Assembly: GCF_900129355.1 (NCBI RefSeq)
Contig: NZ_FQVL01000003.1
Span: 62,001-126,000, forward strand
Origin: Seinonella peptonophila
Lineage (GTDB): Bacteria; Bacillota; Bacilli; Thermoactinomycetales; Thermoactinomycetaceae
Length of the DNA stretch: 64,000 nt
Reading direction: 5' to 3'
The notes beneath the pieces were generated by a model that was not told the DNA's origin, did no database searches, and saw only the letters and a list, made by a program, of their open reading frames with translations. A program made the translations under genes and the position numbers. This document shows, piece after piece, positions 7,857-17,422 of the stretch. The number at the start of each line of letters is the position of its first letter. The stretch's first letter is position 1.

Positions 7857-8012
7857 CTTGTACAATCCTCCTGTTGAATACATTTTACCATATTCGGTTA
7901 TTTTCCAATATTCCCAACGTAATCCTTGAGACGAGAATGACTCTTTTCGTTTGCATGAAAAGAGTAACTAATGGACATCCTACGAAGGAAACTATTCGGG
8001 AGGCGATCATTC

Positions 8013-8657
8013 ATGCAAATAGAATCAACTGGACAACAAACAGGTATGCAAAGTGGTTCAATTAATATGAACCATGGTGGTCATGAACTAAACGATGTGC
8101 AAGAAGTCTTAAAAAGCACGATTGGTTTACTTGAACAATATGTGCTTTTTCGCGATCATATCCAAGATCAAGAATTGTCCCAAATACTCGACCGTCAATA
8201 TCAATTTATCTTAGATGAGTATAATATGTTGGTACAATCGTTTTCCACTGGACAAGACCCGACACATGGCACGAAAAAATATGAAATGATTGAAAACAAT
8301 GATACGATTACGTATGGATTAACACCTGGACAGCCAAAAACGCCAAAAATGTCTACGAATGAAATTAACTGCGCATGTATTTCAGGATTTATGTTAGGAC
8401 TCTTGAAAACTATGGCTAGCGCAAAAACAATGGCATCTTTAGAAGTAACAAATCCAGTTGTTCGTCGTGTATTGCAAGATAGTATCCCAAATTGCATTGA
8501 AATGGCTTATGAGCTATCACTCTGGCAAAATCGCAAAGGTCACTATCAAATCGCTCAGTATAGCCCTTCTGATATGCAAACCATCTTACATGGGTTTGCT
8601 ACAGCACAAGGCAGCCCTCAGTCTTCTACTACTTATGGTAGCCCAACTAGTCATTAA
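8013..8657 (+). CDS. CotF-like spore coat protein
   Basis: 214 residues from the ATG at 8013 with a GGGAGG site; an upstream in-frame ATG at 7971 lacks one. The first part (QEVLKSTIGLLEQYVLFRDHIQDQEL) and the later NPVVRRVLQDSIPNCIEMAY helix match the ferritin-like helical pattern of the coat protein F family. A Ser/Gly/Thr-rich tail follows. Known members sit in the coat of Bacillus spores. There is a single gene with its own terminator and no partner coat gene next to it. Confidence 0.8.
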   Translation: MQIESTGQQTGMQSGSINMNHGGHELNDVQEVLKSTIGLLEQYVLFRDHIQDQELSQILDRQYQFILDEYNMLVQSFSTGQDPTHGTKKYEMIENNDTITYGLTPGQPKTPKMSTNEINCACISGFMLGLLKTMASAKTMASLEVTNPVVRRVLQDSIPNCIEMAYELSLWQNRKGHYQIAQYSPSDMQTILHGFATAQGSPQSSTTYGSPTSH

Positions 8658-8678
8658 TTTTCACAATCAACTCTAAAG

Positions 8679-8713
8679 AAAGCCTCTGTTATCTTAATAG
8701 AGGCTTTTTTCTT
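8679..8713 (+). terminator. Terminator of the coat protein gene
   Basis: Stem AAAGCCTCT/AGAGGCTTT followed by TTTTCTTTT, 22 bases after the stop codon. Confidence 0.85.
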
Positions 8714-8761
8714 TTAACAAATGATATACTATGATTGTGACAACCAGAAGGAGGGCATAGC

Positions 8762-8968
8762 ATGGATGGTCGGCAAAGAAATGATCTTCGTCCTGGAATG
8801 ATGGTGCAAATTGTATTGAAAAAAGATCAACCAACAGGTAAGCGCACAACTGGGATCATCAAAGATATTCTCACCAAATCTCCTACGCATCCACGAGGAA
8901 TTAAGGTACGATTAACAGATGGTCAAATAGGACGTGTACAAGAAATTGTCAATCCTGGAGTCAACTAA
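8762..8968 (+). CDS. ywbE: YwbE family small protein
   Basis: 68 residues, the full length of the DUF2196/YwbE family. It shows the expected pattern: LRPGMMVQIVLKKDQ, then a basic TGKRTTGIIKDILT stretch and GIKVRL.DGQIGRV at the end. This is a small beta-barrel resembling KOW or SH3-like units. AGAAGGAGGG precedes the ATG. The biological role is not established in the family. Confidence 0.85.
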   Translation: MDGRQRNDLRPGMMVQIVLKKDQPTGKRTTGIIKDILTKSPTHPRGIKVRLTDGQIGRVQEIVNPGVN

Positions 8969-9081
8969 TTTCAGTTGGCTCTTTTATTGACAGGTATAAG
9001 GAAATGAACTTATAATTTTAAATATTTATATTTTCTCAGGAGTCTGATTTTTCTGCTCACTCCTGATTTAAGGAGGCTTCA

Positions 9082-10467
9082 ATGAAACAAATTAAAATTA
9101 ATTATCTTCTCCTTTTGACACTAGTGATTGGGATGATCGTAAGTCCAACAAGTCTCTATGCCGAACCGAAAAATGATATCAGAGGTCCTAATAATCCTTT
9201 TTATCAAATAAAAGCTGAATACGATGAAAAACATCATCGAGTCAGTGGTAAGATCAATCTCTCATTTACACAGAATTTGTCCTATGAGTTAAAACAGTTG
9301 GCATTCCATTTATGACCAAATGCAAAAGAATATCAACAAAAAGGTGGGAAATTAACCATCCATCATGTAATGGTAGATGGCAAATCGGTTACACCTACTA
9401 TAAAAACAACCGCAATGGTGATCCCGAATCTGCAACTTCGCCCTCACTCAAATCATCGTGTTACTATGAATTTTGAACTCTCCATCCCAAATGTAGAAGA
9501 TCGACTCGGCTGGTCGAAAACGACTGTATCGTTAGGAAACTGGTTCCCCATCCTTGCCGTATACGATCAAGAAGGTTGGAACTTAGATCCCTATGTCTCG
9601 ATGGGTGAGAGTTTTTATTCCCTTACTGGTCGTTTTCTAGTAACCTTCACAACTTCTCCAAAGCAAGTAATTGCAACTACTGGTACAGAAGTAGGTCAAC
9701 CGATAATCCGACAAGGTAAAGCGATTCATACTTATCAAGCCAATCAGGTGCGTGATTTTGCAATGGAACTCGACTCAACTTACCGCAAAATCAGCCAAAA
9801 AGTTGGATCGATTAACGTTCAAACTTTTTATCAACCGGCTTATAGCAAGTTCGCAACCGATATGCAACGTGCTGCAATCCAAAGCCTACAACTATTCCAA
9901 CAAAAAATTGGTCCCTACCCTTGGCCAGAATTAGATGTAGTCACCATGAAAGGGTCATTTGGGGGAATGGAATATCCTCAGCTTGTCATGATCTCAATGC
10001 GTAAAAAAAGTACAGTAGCTCGAATTAGGACTGTTGTCGCCCATGAAGTTGCCCACCAATGGTTTTACGGACAGATTGGCAATAATCAATATGATGATCC
10101 TTGGTTAGATGAATCGTTTGCTTCTTACTATGAAAGTATGTTTGATCAAAAATTAAACGAACTGAATGCCAAACCTGTTGCTGACTCTCGCTTTCATCTT
10201 TCTTCTCCAATGTCAGTCTTTACCCAGAACGGAAAGCAATTAGATCGCATCTATGTACAGATGATCTATAAGTATGGTCCACGAACATTACACGATCTAG
10301 AGAAAAAAATTGGTTCGGAGACCTTTGAAAAAGGGATCAAAACCTATTTTCAACAAAAACAATTTGACATCACAACAACTTCTGATTTCATTCAGATAAT
10401 GGAACAAATCAGCCATCAAAACTTAGACACTTTTTTTAGACAACATCGTGTTTTTATCGAATCGTAA
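9082..10467 (+). pseudogene. M1 family zinc metallopeptidase interrupted by an in-frame TGA
   Basis: The gene starts at 9082 after an AAGGAGG site with a clear signal peptide (residues 1-27, cleavage near YAEP). A TGA at 9313-9315 interrupts the frame at codon 78; reading resumes in the same frame to 10467, for a total of 461 codons. The surrounding residues read AFHL-stop-PNAKEY. In M1 peptidases a Trp is usual in this position, so a single TGG-to-TGA change explains the break. The catalytic part is intact: GGMEY for the GxMEN motif, HEVAH (321-325) and Glu344 as third zinc ligand with correct spacing. Everything after the stop looks under selection. Recent nonsense mutation, sequencing error or read-through are the options. 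Confidence 0.85.
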
Positions 10468-10482
10468 CCTTTTATTTATCAG

Positions 10483-10513
10483 CCCCACACTATTTGTCCA
10501 GTGTGGGGTTATT
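10483..10513 (+). terminator. Terminator after the M1 peptidase gene
   Basis: Stem CCCCACACT/AGTGTGGGG with a short loop, followed by TTATT. The T-run is weak but the stem is strong. Confidence 0.65.
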
Positions 10514-10641
10514 GAAATGTCTGCTTAAAGTACAGAATATGCACAGATAAAGTCTCTCACTTCTGTGTATAATGGAAACAAAGACAATGATTAAAACAAA
10601 TCTAAAGATGACCATAGAAAACTGAAAAGGAAGGTTTCTAT

Positions 10642-11841
10642 ATGTCTAACTCACCATCAAATAGGTCGATTATTGAACAAACTGATCAATATGGGGCAAA
10701 CAATTATCATCCTTTGCCGATTGTGATCTCACATGCTGAGGGTGTTTGGGTAACAGATACAGATGGCAATCGATACTTGGACATGCTGAGTGCTTACTCT
10801 GCTCTCAATCATGGACATCGTCATCCCCGAATTCTCGATGCTCTGTTACATCAATTAAATCAAGTTACGCTAACATCTCGCGCCTTCTATAATGATCAAT
10901 TAGGCCGATTCTATCAAAAGCTAGTAAACTTAACAGATAAACAAATGGTTCTACCAATGAATACAGGAGCAGAAGCTGTTGAAACAGCGATCAAAGCAGC
11001 GCGCCGTTGGGCATATGATAAAAAAGAAGTGCCAGCGGGACAAGCCGAAATCATTGTCTGCGAAAATAACTTTCATGGGCGAACTGTAACTGCAATTTCA
11101 CTTTCTTCAAATCCAGAGTACCAACGTGGATTCGAACCCCTAACACCCGGCTTTCGTGTGATACCTTTCGGTGATTTAGAGGCATTGAAACAAGCCATTA
11201 CACCCAATACTGCTGCCTTCTTAGTCGAACCAATACAAGGAGAAGCAGGCGTGATTGTGCCACCTGAACATTATTTACATTCTGCCTACCAGCTATGTAA
11301 AGAGAACAACGTTCTTATGATAGCCGACGAAATTCAAACAGGATTGGGTCGAACAGGACAAATGTTTGCTTGCGACTGGGAAGAGTTCCGTCCTGATGTC
11401 TATCTATTAGGAAAAGCGTTAGGCGGAGGTATGTTGCCTGTATCGGCAGTAGTGGCTGATGCTGAAGTTTTAGAAGTGTTTGAGCCAGGCTCACATGGTT
11501 CGACATTTGGCGGAAACCCGCTTGCTTGTGCTGTGGCGATTGCAGCGATTGATACATTGATCGACGAACAATTAGCTGAGCGTTCCCGCAAGTTAGGAGA
11601 ACAGTTTAAAACTGCTTTGAAAGAGTTAGAAAATCCCGATATCAAAGAAGTACGAGGAAAAGGACTTTTTATTGGTGTAGAGTTGTCAAAGCCAGCACGA
11701 CCATATTGCGAAGAGCTGATGAAGCATGGATTACTCTGTAAAGAAACTCACACTCATACTATTCGTTTTGCTCCTCCACTTACAATTAGTGAAAATGAGT
11801 TGGCACTAGCGTTAGAAAAAGTACGTAGTGTTCTAGGTTAA
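10642..11841 (+). CDS. rocD: Ornithine aminotransferase
   Basis: 399 residues, the usual length. It moves the delta-amino group of ornithine to 2-oxoglutarate, giving glutamate semialdehyde and glutamate in arginine breakdown. It is a class III PLP enzyme: Lys258 in LLGKALGGG is the Schiff-base residue, with [12 protein letters not shown] at 228-239 and the NTGAEAVE phosphate-binding loop near 107. AAAGGAAGG lies before the ATG. It is monocistronic, with no other roc gene nearby. Other class III transaminases are possible, but similarity in motifs and length favours RocD. Confidence 0.92.
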   Translation: MSNSPSNRSIIEQTDQYGANNYHPLPIVISHAEGVWVTDTDGNRYLDMLSAYSALNHGHRHPRILDALLHQLNQVTLTSRAFYNDQLGRFYQKLVNLTDKQMVLPMNTGAEAVETAIKAARRWAYDKKEVPAGQAEIIVCENNFHGRTVTAISLSSNPEYQRGFEPLTPGFRVIPFGDLEALKQAITPNTAAFLVEPIQGEAGVIVPPEHYLHSAYQLCKENNVLMIADEIQTGLGRTGQMFACDWEEFRPDVYLLGKALGGGMLPVSAVVADAEVLEVFEPGSHGSTFGGNPLACAVAIAAIDTLIDEQLAERSRKLGEQFKTALKELENPDIKEVRGKGLFIGVELSKPARPYCEELMKHGLLCKETHTHTIRFAPPLTISENELALALEKVRSVLG

Positions 11842-11853
11842 TTGGTTTATGTA

Positions 11854-11892
11854 GAAACAAGCGGATGAATGCATATTCGCTTGTTTCTTTTA
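11854..11892. terminator. Bidirectional terminator between rocD and comEA
   Basis: Stem GAAACAAGCG/CGCTTGTTTC with flanking T/A runs. It overlaps the last codons of comEA and serves the two converging transcripts. Confidence 0.8.
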
Positions 11893-12492
11893 ATTAACTG
11901 TCAATTGATCTGCAAACTTCGCTAAAGTTTTTTCCCCAATCCCTGGAATCTCTTTTAACTGATCTACTGACTGAAAAATTCCATGTTCCTCTCGATAACG
12001 AACGATTGCTTTTGCCTTAGCTGGACCTAAACCATCTAGTTGATCCAGTTCTTCCTCTGTGGCTTGATTTAAATTCAGTTTTTCATTTCCTGATAAAGTT
12101 CCAGCTAACATCGCTTGTTGTTCACCTATCCTGGGAATATAGATCATCATCCCATCTTGTATCTTTGCAGCTAAATTTACCTGTCTCGCATCTGCGGTTG
12201 TTTTCAAACCGCCTGCTTGTTCAATTACTTGATAAAGTCGCGCATCTTTTGATACTTGAAAAACACCTGGTCGATTTACTTCACCTTTCACATCAACCAT
12301 GATTGCAGATATTTTTTGACCTATTTTAGCTTCTGGCTTTACTGCCCGTTTTTCAATTTCATCAGCTGAAAAAGAAGCTTGCTTCGATTCTGGCTCAGCT
12401 TTATGAAAGAATAAATAACATAAAAAAACAGCTAGTACAATCAATAACAGAATGATCAGTATTTTCTCTCGACGACCCCATGTATAGATCAT
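11890..12492 (-). CDS. comEA: Competence protein ComEA (membrane DNA receptor)
   Basis: 200 residues. One N-terminal membrane anchor (about 10-28), a SLBB domain (about 62-117, DVKGEVNRPGVFQV) and a C-terminal pair of helix-hairpin-helix motifs (LNLNQATEEELDQLDGLGP and the IPGIGEKTLAKF part). This layout is diagnostic for the DNA-binding receptor that pulls transforming DNA to the ComEC channel. In Bacillus comEA heads the comE operon; here comEB and comEC do not follow, because rocD converges on it. The organism may still be competent with comEC elsewhere. Confidence 0.93.
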   Translation of the reverse strand: MIYTWGRREKILIILLLIVLAVFLCYLFFHKAEPESKQASFSADEIEKRAVKPEAKIGQKISAIMVDVKGEVNRPGVFQVSKDARLYQVIEQAGGLKTTADARQVNLAAKIQDGMMIYIPRIGEQQAMLAGTLSGNEKLNLNQATEEELDQLDGLGPAKAKAIVRYREEHGIFQSVDQLKEIPGIGEKTLAKFADQLTVN

Positions 12493-12660
12493 TATGAAAC
12501 ACCCCCATCTCTATCCAACGGGCTAAACATGCTATACTTTGACGAATCAGTAATGTCTCAATCAAAAGAAAGATTTTGTCATACATTTCCCAAAACTTCT
12601 TCATTTCAATATACCAATTTTTGGTGAAATCGACAATATTGGTTCTTTTTCGATTTCCGT

Positions 12661-12813
12661 CTAAGTTGCAGGGCGATTTTCTCCACTTCGTTTGTTTTGT
12701 CTATTCTCGTCTACCGCTTCCCCAAGAGGTTTCCCTTCTTTAGCAAGCTGTTGATCACGTTCTTTTGCTTCTTTTCTCCACCTGGTCACATTGTCATCAT
12801 GTTGTTTATTCAC
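12661..12813 (-). CDS. Small charged hypothetical protein
   Basis: 50 residues from a GTG at 12813 with a very good AAAGGAGG site 9 bases upstream. A longer reading from 12870 would start with a hydrophobic stretch but lacks such a site. The product is rich in Lys, Glu, Asp, Arg and Gln with no hydrophobic core, and looks unstructured. It resembles the many small sporulation-time peptides of bacilli, but I cannot name a family. It lies between the dnaI-like gene and comEA on the same strand. Confidence 0.5.
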   Translation of the reverse strand: MNKQHDDNVTRWRKEAKERDQQLAKEGKPLGEAVDENRQNKRSGENRPAT

Positions 12814-12882
12814 TGCTCCACGCCTCCTTTTGATTAGTATGCTAAAAAATAAGAAGAACCATACAATCATGGTTCTCTCATT

Positions 12883-13812
12883 TTATGAATAACGTCTATT
12901 TTTTCCTTTTAGATAAATTGGGGTCACAAAAGGGCGAATCCGTTCCATAATTCTAGCACCCTTCACTGATTCTGTGCCGCCTTTCTGCGTATAGGAAAAG
13001 TAATCATGCAATTCATCAAGAGAAAGGTTTGAGGTATAAATGGTGGGGAGCTGGTTCGTCATTCTTTGGTGAAAGATTATACTTAAAATATCATCACGTA
13101 ACCAAGGAGAAATATTTTCCGAACCAATATCATCTAACACCAATACTGGCACTTCACTTAACGCCGTAATTTTGCTACTCACATTCTGTTCTGAAATCGA
13201 TTCCTTCATCTCAACCGACAGAGCCGACATATGCATCATTACAGAAGAAATCCCATTTTCGGCTAATTCGTTTACAATAGCACCTGCAATATAGCTCTTC
13301 CCAACCCCAAAAGAGCCATAAAAATAAAGTCCTTTTGGCTTCTCCCCGTTTGTAATTTGCATGCAAAATGCTAAAGCGGCACGAATTGCTTGCCCTCTGG
13401 TCTGACTCTGTTCGATCGAACGAAATGTAGCTTGCTGAATGTCTGGTGGAATCTGATGACAGCGGATCAGCATTGCCCTTTGCCTTGCTTCACGCTCTTG
13501 CCTGCGATAATCACATTCTGTCATTTGAAGTGAGAAGTAACTTCCGTAAAACTGTATTTGTGGATAATGTCCTTTTACTAAATTCGGGCATTTCTCTAAT
13601 CCTGGGCATTGCTGACAATTGGTTCGTTCCTCTATATACTGAGTTAATTGTGAATATGAAGCATGAATTTGTTTTCTATGTAAAGAAGGGTGTTTTCGTT
13701 TTATATCTGCAATCAAGGGATGATTCTCAAGTTGATCAATCTGTTGATGAATCTTTTGTTGGTCTATTCGCTCTTTCCATTTTGGTGATACGACTTGGGC
13801 TATCTTTTTCAT
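12883..13812 (-). CDS. dnaI: Primosomal protein DnaI (helicase loader)
   Basis: 309 residues, standard for DnaI. The N-terminal part carries a zinc-type Cys group (C66, C69, C75, C100) that binds the helicase in known members. The C-terminal AAA+ domain has Walker A GSFGVGKS at 166-173 and Walker B VLVLDDIG near 225. DnaI loads the replicative helicase during initiation and restart. In Bacillus subtilis it pairs with dnaB; here it follows the rsfS operon, which is an unusual position. GAGGGTGAAAG precedes the ATG. Confidence 0.92.
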   Translation of the reverse strand: MKKIAQVVSPKWKERIDQQKIHQQIDQLENHPLIADIKRKHPSLHRKQIHASYSQLTQYIEERTNCQQCPGLEKCPNLVKGHYPQIQFYGSYFSLQMTECDYRRQEREARQRAMLIRCHQIPPDIQQATFRSIEQSQTRGQAIRAALAFCMQITNGEKPKGLYFYGSFGVGKSYIAGAIVNELAENGISSVMMHMSALSVEMKESISEQNVSSKITALSEVPVLVLDDIGSENISPWLRDDILSIIFHQRMTNQLPTIYTSNLSLDELHDYFSYTQKGGTESVKGARIMERIRPFVTPIYLKGKNRRYS

Positions 13813-13842
13813 CTTTCACCCTCTCCTAGACCGTTCATAAAG

Positions 13843-13882
13843 ATATAAAACCCCCCACCCTCAGCATTCATTTGCTAGGGAT
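13843..13882 (-). terminator. Probable terminator after rsfS
   Basis: On the minus strand, CCCTAGCAAATGAATGCTGAGGG forms an imperfect hairpin with TGGGGGGTTTTAT after it. This would end the yqeG-to-rsfS transcript just before dnaI. The stem is imperfect and the T-run short. Confidence 0.45.
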
Positions 13883-13958
13883 GAGAGGTCGGTAAACTAG
13901 CTAACTTGCTTTCGATTATATGAACTTTATTCTTCGTTGTCAACTTTTTTCTTGCTGC

Positions 13959-14300
13959 TTACTGGACATGGAGGCTTTCTGCATCTCCCCAGAGTCGTTC
14001 CAAATCATAATAATCCCGTTCCTCTTTGTGGAAAACATGCACAACCACATCACCAAGGTCGATTAGAACCCATCTTGCTTCACGGATTCCTTCGATTCCT
14101 AGACAAGGAATATTTGCCTCCTGAATTTTCCCCCTGATATTCTTCACAATCGCTTGTACTTGCCGCTCTGTCGTCCCATGACAAATCACAAAATAATCAG
14201 CGATGGTCGAGATGCCTCGAATATCCAAGATTGTTACATTATGTGCCTTTTTCTCCTCGGCAGCGGTGGCTGCTAAATAAGCGATTTCCACTAAGCTCAA
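13959..14300 (-). CDS. rsfS: Ribosomal silencing factor RsfS
   Basis: 113 residues of the RsfS/Iojap family. It binds L14 on the large ribosomal subunit and blocks joining of the subunits when nutrients are low. Family pattern visible: ADYFVICHGTTERQVQAI and the DLGDVVVHVFH.EERDYYDLERLW end. It begins with TTG, 8 bases after AGGAGG, three bases after the yqeK stop. It is the last gene of the yqeG operon, as in Bacillus (yqeL). Confidence 0.95.
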   Translation of the reverse strand: MSLVEIAYLAATAAEEKKAHNVTILDIRGISTIADYFVICHGTTERQVQAIVKNIRGKIQEANIPCLGIEGIREARWVLIDLGDVVVHVFHKEERDYYDLERLWGDAESLHVQ

Positions 14301-14303
14301 ACA

Positions 14304-14888
14304 TTATTCCTCCTTTTTGTCCTTTACAAGAGTATCCAACAAAGCATTTCTTGTTTCCAAAGTTAATGGATAAATCTTTTTCCCTTTATCAAGCAAAAAG
14401 CGAATGGTATGATTCAAAGAAGTTAGGATCGCCTGATTCAGATTTGAATTTGCTAAACTTCTCAGTTCATCTACCCCAGGAAAACTACGCCCAGGTTCAA
14501 CGACATCGGCAATAAAGATAACTTTCTCTAAAATTGACATATTAGGACGACCTGTTGTGTGAAAGCGAATCGCATTTAAAATATCTTCATCTTCAACCCC
14601 AAACCTAGATCGTACTACTTCTGCGCCAACAGGCGCATGCCACAACTCTTTGTCATAAAGAAGTAAATCTAAATTGTTGAGTTCATGTTCTATCCATTGT
14701 GAGAGCTTGATCGTCGGCCAGCATTTGCAAAAATCATGTAAAACAGCAGCTACAGCAACTTTTTCAGTCTCTAATCCATTGATCTGCTTAGCCAATTGAA
14801 TTGCAGTTTCCATTACACGCAATGTATGCTCATATCTAGCGGGAAAAAGTTCTTCCTTAGTAGCTTGTAATAAATCATCAATCTTCAT
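14304..14888 (-). CDS. yqeK: HD-domain diadenosine tetraphosphatase YqeK
   Basis: 194 residues. HD phosphohydrolase with the metal pattern RYEHTLRV at 18-25, VAAVLHDFCK at ~46-55 and a later HTTGRPNMS. Characterised homologues cut Ap4A symmetrically into two ADP using a di-iron centre. Its start overlaps the nadD stop by 11 bases, so translation is coupled. The NadD-YqeK pairing is conserved in Firmicutes and both handle adenine dinucleotides. Confidence 0.93.
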   Translation of the reverse strand: MKIDDLLQATKEELFPARYEHTLRVMETAIQLAKQINGLETEKVAVAAVLHDFCKCWPTIKLSQWIEHELNNLDLLLYDKELWHAPVGAEVVRSRFGVEDEDILNAIRFHTTGRPNMSILEKVIFIADVVEPGRSFPGVDELRSLANSNLNQAILTSLNHTIRFLLDKGKKIYPLTLETRNALLDTLVKDKKEE

Positions 14889-15465
14889 ACAGGGAATACT
14901 CCTTCATATATTGGTAAACCCGCTCTGAGACGACATAGCGTAAAACCCTTGAATTATGAATATGTTTACGAATAAAGCTAGATGATATATTGATCTCAAT
15001 CCCCTGCTCAACCCAACGAATAGCTGGTGCTACAGAAGGGGAAATTTTGCTAAGATCTACACCAGGGCGATGGATTCCAATTACTTGCGTCATCTGAAGG
15101 ATTTTCTCTATTTTATACCAATTTGGCAAATCTATCACTGTATCTGCCCCGATTATTAGAAAAAAATCATTTTCTGAATAGATACTATGTAAATTTTCTA
15201 TGGTTTCCACGGTATAAGAAGGGCCTGGACGATGGTACTCAAGCTCATTCACCCGAAATTGAGGATGCTCAAGAACCGCCAGACGAACCATTTCCAATCG
15301 ATGATGCGCGGCTGTAATCGACCTCCCGATTTTATGTGGAGGAGTAGCGGCTGGAATAAACCAAACTTCATTGAGTTGATAGGCTTGAAGTGCTTGCTCC
15401 GCCATTAACAAATGCCCAATATGAATGGGGTCAAAAGTACCTCCAAGAATTCCAATACGCATCAT
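14878..15465 (-). CDS. nadD: Nicotinate-nucleotide adenylyltransferase
   Basis: About 195 residues. It makes deamido-NAD from nicotinate mononucleotide and ATP. The nucleotidyltransferase motif GGTFDPIHIGH is at the N-terminus and the ISSSFIR motif near residue 165. The start is taken at the ATG-ATG pair at 15465/15462, 7 bases after the aroE stop with GAGTGG as ribosome site; the longer frame to 15504 would lie inside aroE. Middle of the yqeG operon. Confidence 0.94.
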   Translation of the reverse strand: MMRIGILGGTFDPIHIGHLLMAEQALQAYQLNEVWFIPAATPPHKIGRSITAAHHRLEMVRLAVLEHPQFRVNELEYHRPGPSYTVETIENLHSIYSENDFFLIIGADTVIDLPNWYKIEKILQMTQVIGIHRPGVDLSKISPSVAPAIRWVEQGIEINISSSFIRKHIHNSRVLRYVVSERVYQYMKEYSLYED

Positions 15466-15472
15466 TTTCCAC

Positions 15473-16315
15473 TCACTTTTGTAATGTTTGACGCATAATC
15501 TCAATGGGCGCTATCTGATTTGTCCATTGTTCATATGCAATTGCAGCCTGAAACAATAACATTCCTAAGCCATTTTGTATTCTTGCACCTTTCGCTTTTG
15601 CAGCTTTCAATAAAGCTGTTTTAACCGGCGCATAAATCAAATCACTTACAATACAATGACTTGGAATCCAATCCGCTTCTATTGGCATTTCATGAATGCG
15701 GGGATGCATACCAACAGATGTTGTATTAATAATACATGTTGCATTTTCTAAGATTTTCTTGCCATCTTTAAGCGTACCCACCTGGATCGATGGCAGCCAT
15801 TGACTTAAATGAGTCGCTAAATACTCTGCTTTTTCATTTGTTCGATTTAAGATTGTTAACTGTTTTACACCATGGCTCACTAAAGCATGACCAACCGCGC
15901 GAGCTGCTCCTCCAGCTCCGATCATCACTACCGATTCTTGATCGACAGATATTCCCATCTCCACTTCTAATGAGCGAAGATATCCCTTACCATCTGTATT
16001 GGTTCCAATCAACCTTCCATTTCGCTCGATTACTGTATTAACAGCACCAATTGCATCTGCAACTGAATCAATTTCATCCAAATAATCCATGATGGAGATC
16101 TTGTGTGGAATGGTTACATTAAATCCTTGGAAACGAAGCAATTTTATTCCTGCAACTGCCTCCTTTAATTGATCTGGAGCAATATCGAATGCAAGGTAAA
16201 CATATGGTAGTCGATGATAGCTAAAAGCAGCATTCAACATCTGTGGTGACTTTGAATGAGATACAGGATGACCTAATAATCCCAATGCTTTCGTCTCCGA
16301 CGTCAGTTGTATCAT
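15473..16315 (-). CDS. aroE: Shikimate dehydrogenase
   Basis: 280 residues. It reduces 3-dehydroshikimate with NADPH in aromatic amino-acid synthesis. Substrate motif GHPVSHSKSPQM at 15-26, catalytic Lys in NVTIPHK near 70, and dinucleotide motif GAGGAAR near 131. It follows yqeH by 18 bases. In Bacillus yqeI, a small RNA-binding gene, lies between aroE and nadD; it is missing here. Confidence 0.95.
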   Translation of the reverse strand: MIQLTSETKALGLLGHPVSHSKSPQMLNAAFSYHRLPYVYLAFDIAPDQLKEAVAGIKLLRFQGFNVTIPHKISIMDYLDEIDSVADAIGAVNTVIERNGRLIGTNTDGKGYLRSLEVEMGISVDQESVVMIGAGGAARAVGHALVSHGVKQLTILNRTNEKAEYLATHLSQWLPSIQVGTLKDGKKILENATCIINTTSVGMHPRIHEMPIEADWIPSHCIVSDLIYAPVKTALLKAAKAKGARIQNGLGMLLFQAAIAYEQWTNQIAPIEIMRQTLQK

Positions 16316-16333
16316 TGATTTCCCCCTAGCTAA

Positions 16334-17422
16334 TTAGATAATCGAAGGTCGTAGATTTAATTGCACTTGTTCAGGAACAGTAATCGCCACTTCTGCTTTT
16401 TTCTTTCCGCTTGATATAAAACCAAATCCAGATATCGCAATATCTACTTTATCCGAAGGTAAATATAGATGCTCTTTTCGCCATTTGATACCATGCTCAG
16501 AATTCATCGGCGGTTTTAATAACCCACCAATATGTTTTTTGGCAAATTGATCTGCATGAGCCAATTTCGTTCGGTGAATCAGTAGGCGATTAGACGTATA
16601 ACATACAAAGGATTGAGGATCTCCTGCAATAAAGTCAAAGCGAACGAGTCCACCTAAAAATAAAGTTTGTTTTGCCTGTAATTGATAGACCTTTGGTTTA
16701 ATGCGTGATGATGGGACAACCAATTTTAATTCTGCTGGATTTAACCATTCAGTCATTCGATCCTTTCTTAACAATCCAGGTGTATCGACTAAATATCTTC
16801 CATCATCAAGTGGAATTTGAATAAAATCTAACGTTGTACCAGGATATGGAGAAGTGGTTAAATCGCTTCCATCCACTGAAGCAGCCTGTAACATACGGTT
16901 GATTAAGGTTGATTTACCGACATTGGCGGTTCCTACCATGTAGACATCTCGGCCTTGACGATAATATTCAATCGCTTCCATCGTCTCACGTACTTGAAAA
17001 CCTTTTTCTGCACTTGTTAGTAATATCGCTTCCGGAAATAGCTGTTCTTGACGATAAGCATCCCGAATCCAATCTGTAACTCGCTGCCAATTTGTAGAAC
17101 GTGGAAATAGATCGATCTTATTTACAATCAGGATGAGCCGATTTTTACCGATATATCGATGCAATTCAGGAATGAAGCTTCCCCCAAAATCAAACAAATC
17201 AACAATCTGCACAACGAGAGCTTCCTGGTTCCTGATCATAGATAATTTTACTTGATATGTTTCAGCATCTTGCACGATTTCTGTCATATCATTATAATGT
17301 CGAATTCGAAAGCAACGTTGACACCAAATCATATTATGATTATCAGGTATATAGCCGATTTGCGTTTCATCATCACTTTGTAAGCGAACACCACAACCCA
17401 TACATACTTTCTCATCTTTCAT
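16334..17422 (-). CDS. yqeH: Ribosome biogenesis GTPase YqeH
   Basis: 362 residues from the ATG at 17422, which has a GGGGGGA site and directly precedes the treble-clef zinc finger (CMGCG then CQRCF). A longer frame to 17509 lies inside yqeG and is discarded. This is a circularly permuted GTPase: the NKID motif comes before the P-loop GTANVGKS, then DTPG. Known members are needed for 30S subunit assembly. Start and yqeG stop overlap as ATGA, a coupled pair. Confidence 0.95.
   Translation of the reverse strand: MKDEKVCMGCGVRLQSDDETQIGYIPDNHNMIWCQRCFRIRHYNDMTEIVQDAETYQVKLSMIRNQEALVVQIVDLFDFGGSFIPELHRYIGKNRLILIVNKIDLFPRSTNWQRVTDWIRDAYRQEQLFPEAILLTSAEKGFQVRETMEAIEYYRQGRDVYMVGTANVGKSTLINRMLQAASVDGSDLTTSPYPGTTLDFIQIPLDDGRYLVDTPGLLRKDRMTEWLNPAELKLVVPSSRIKPKVYQLQAKQTLFLGGLVRFDFIAGDPQSFVCYTSNRLLIHRTKLAHADQFAKKHIGGLLKPPMNSEHGIKWRKEHLYLPSDKVDIAISGFGFISSGKKKAEVAITVPEQVQLNLRPSII

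Noticed and set aside
9082-10467. TGA used as a sense codon (Trp or selenocysteine)
   Set aside because: Trp is encoded by TGG throughout the window, other genes end with TGA, and I identified no SECIS-type structure after 9315.
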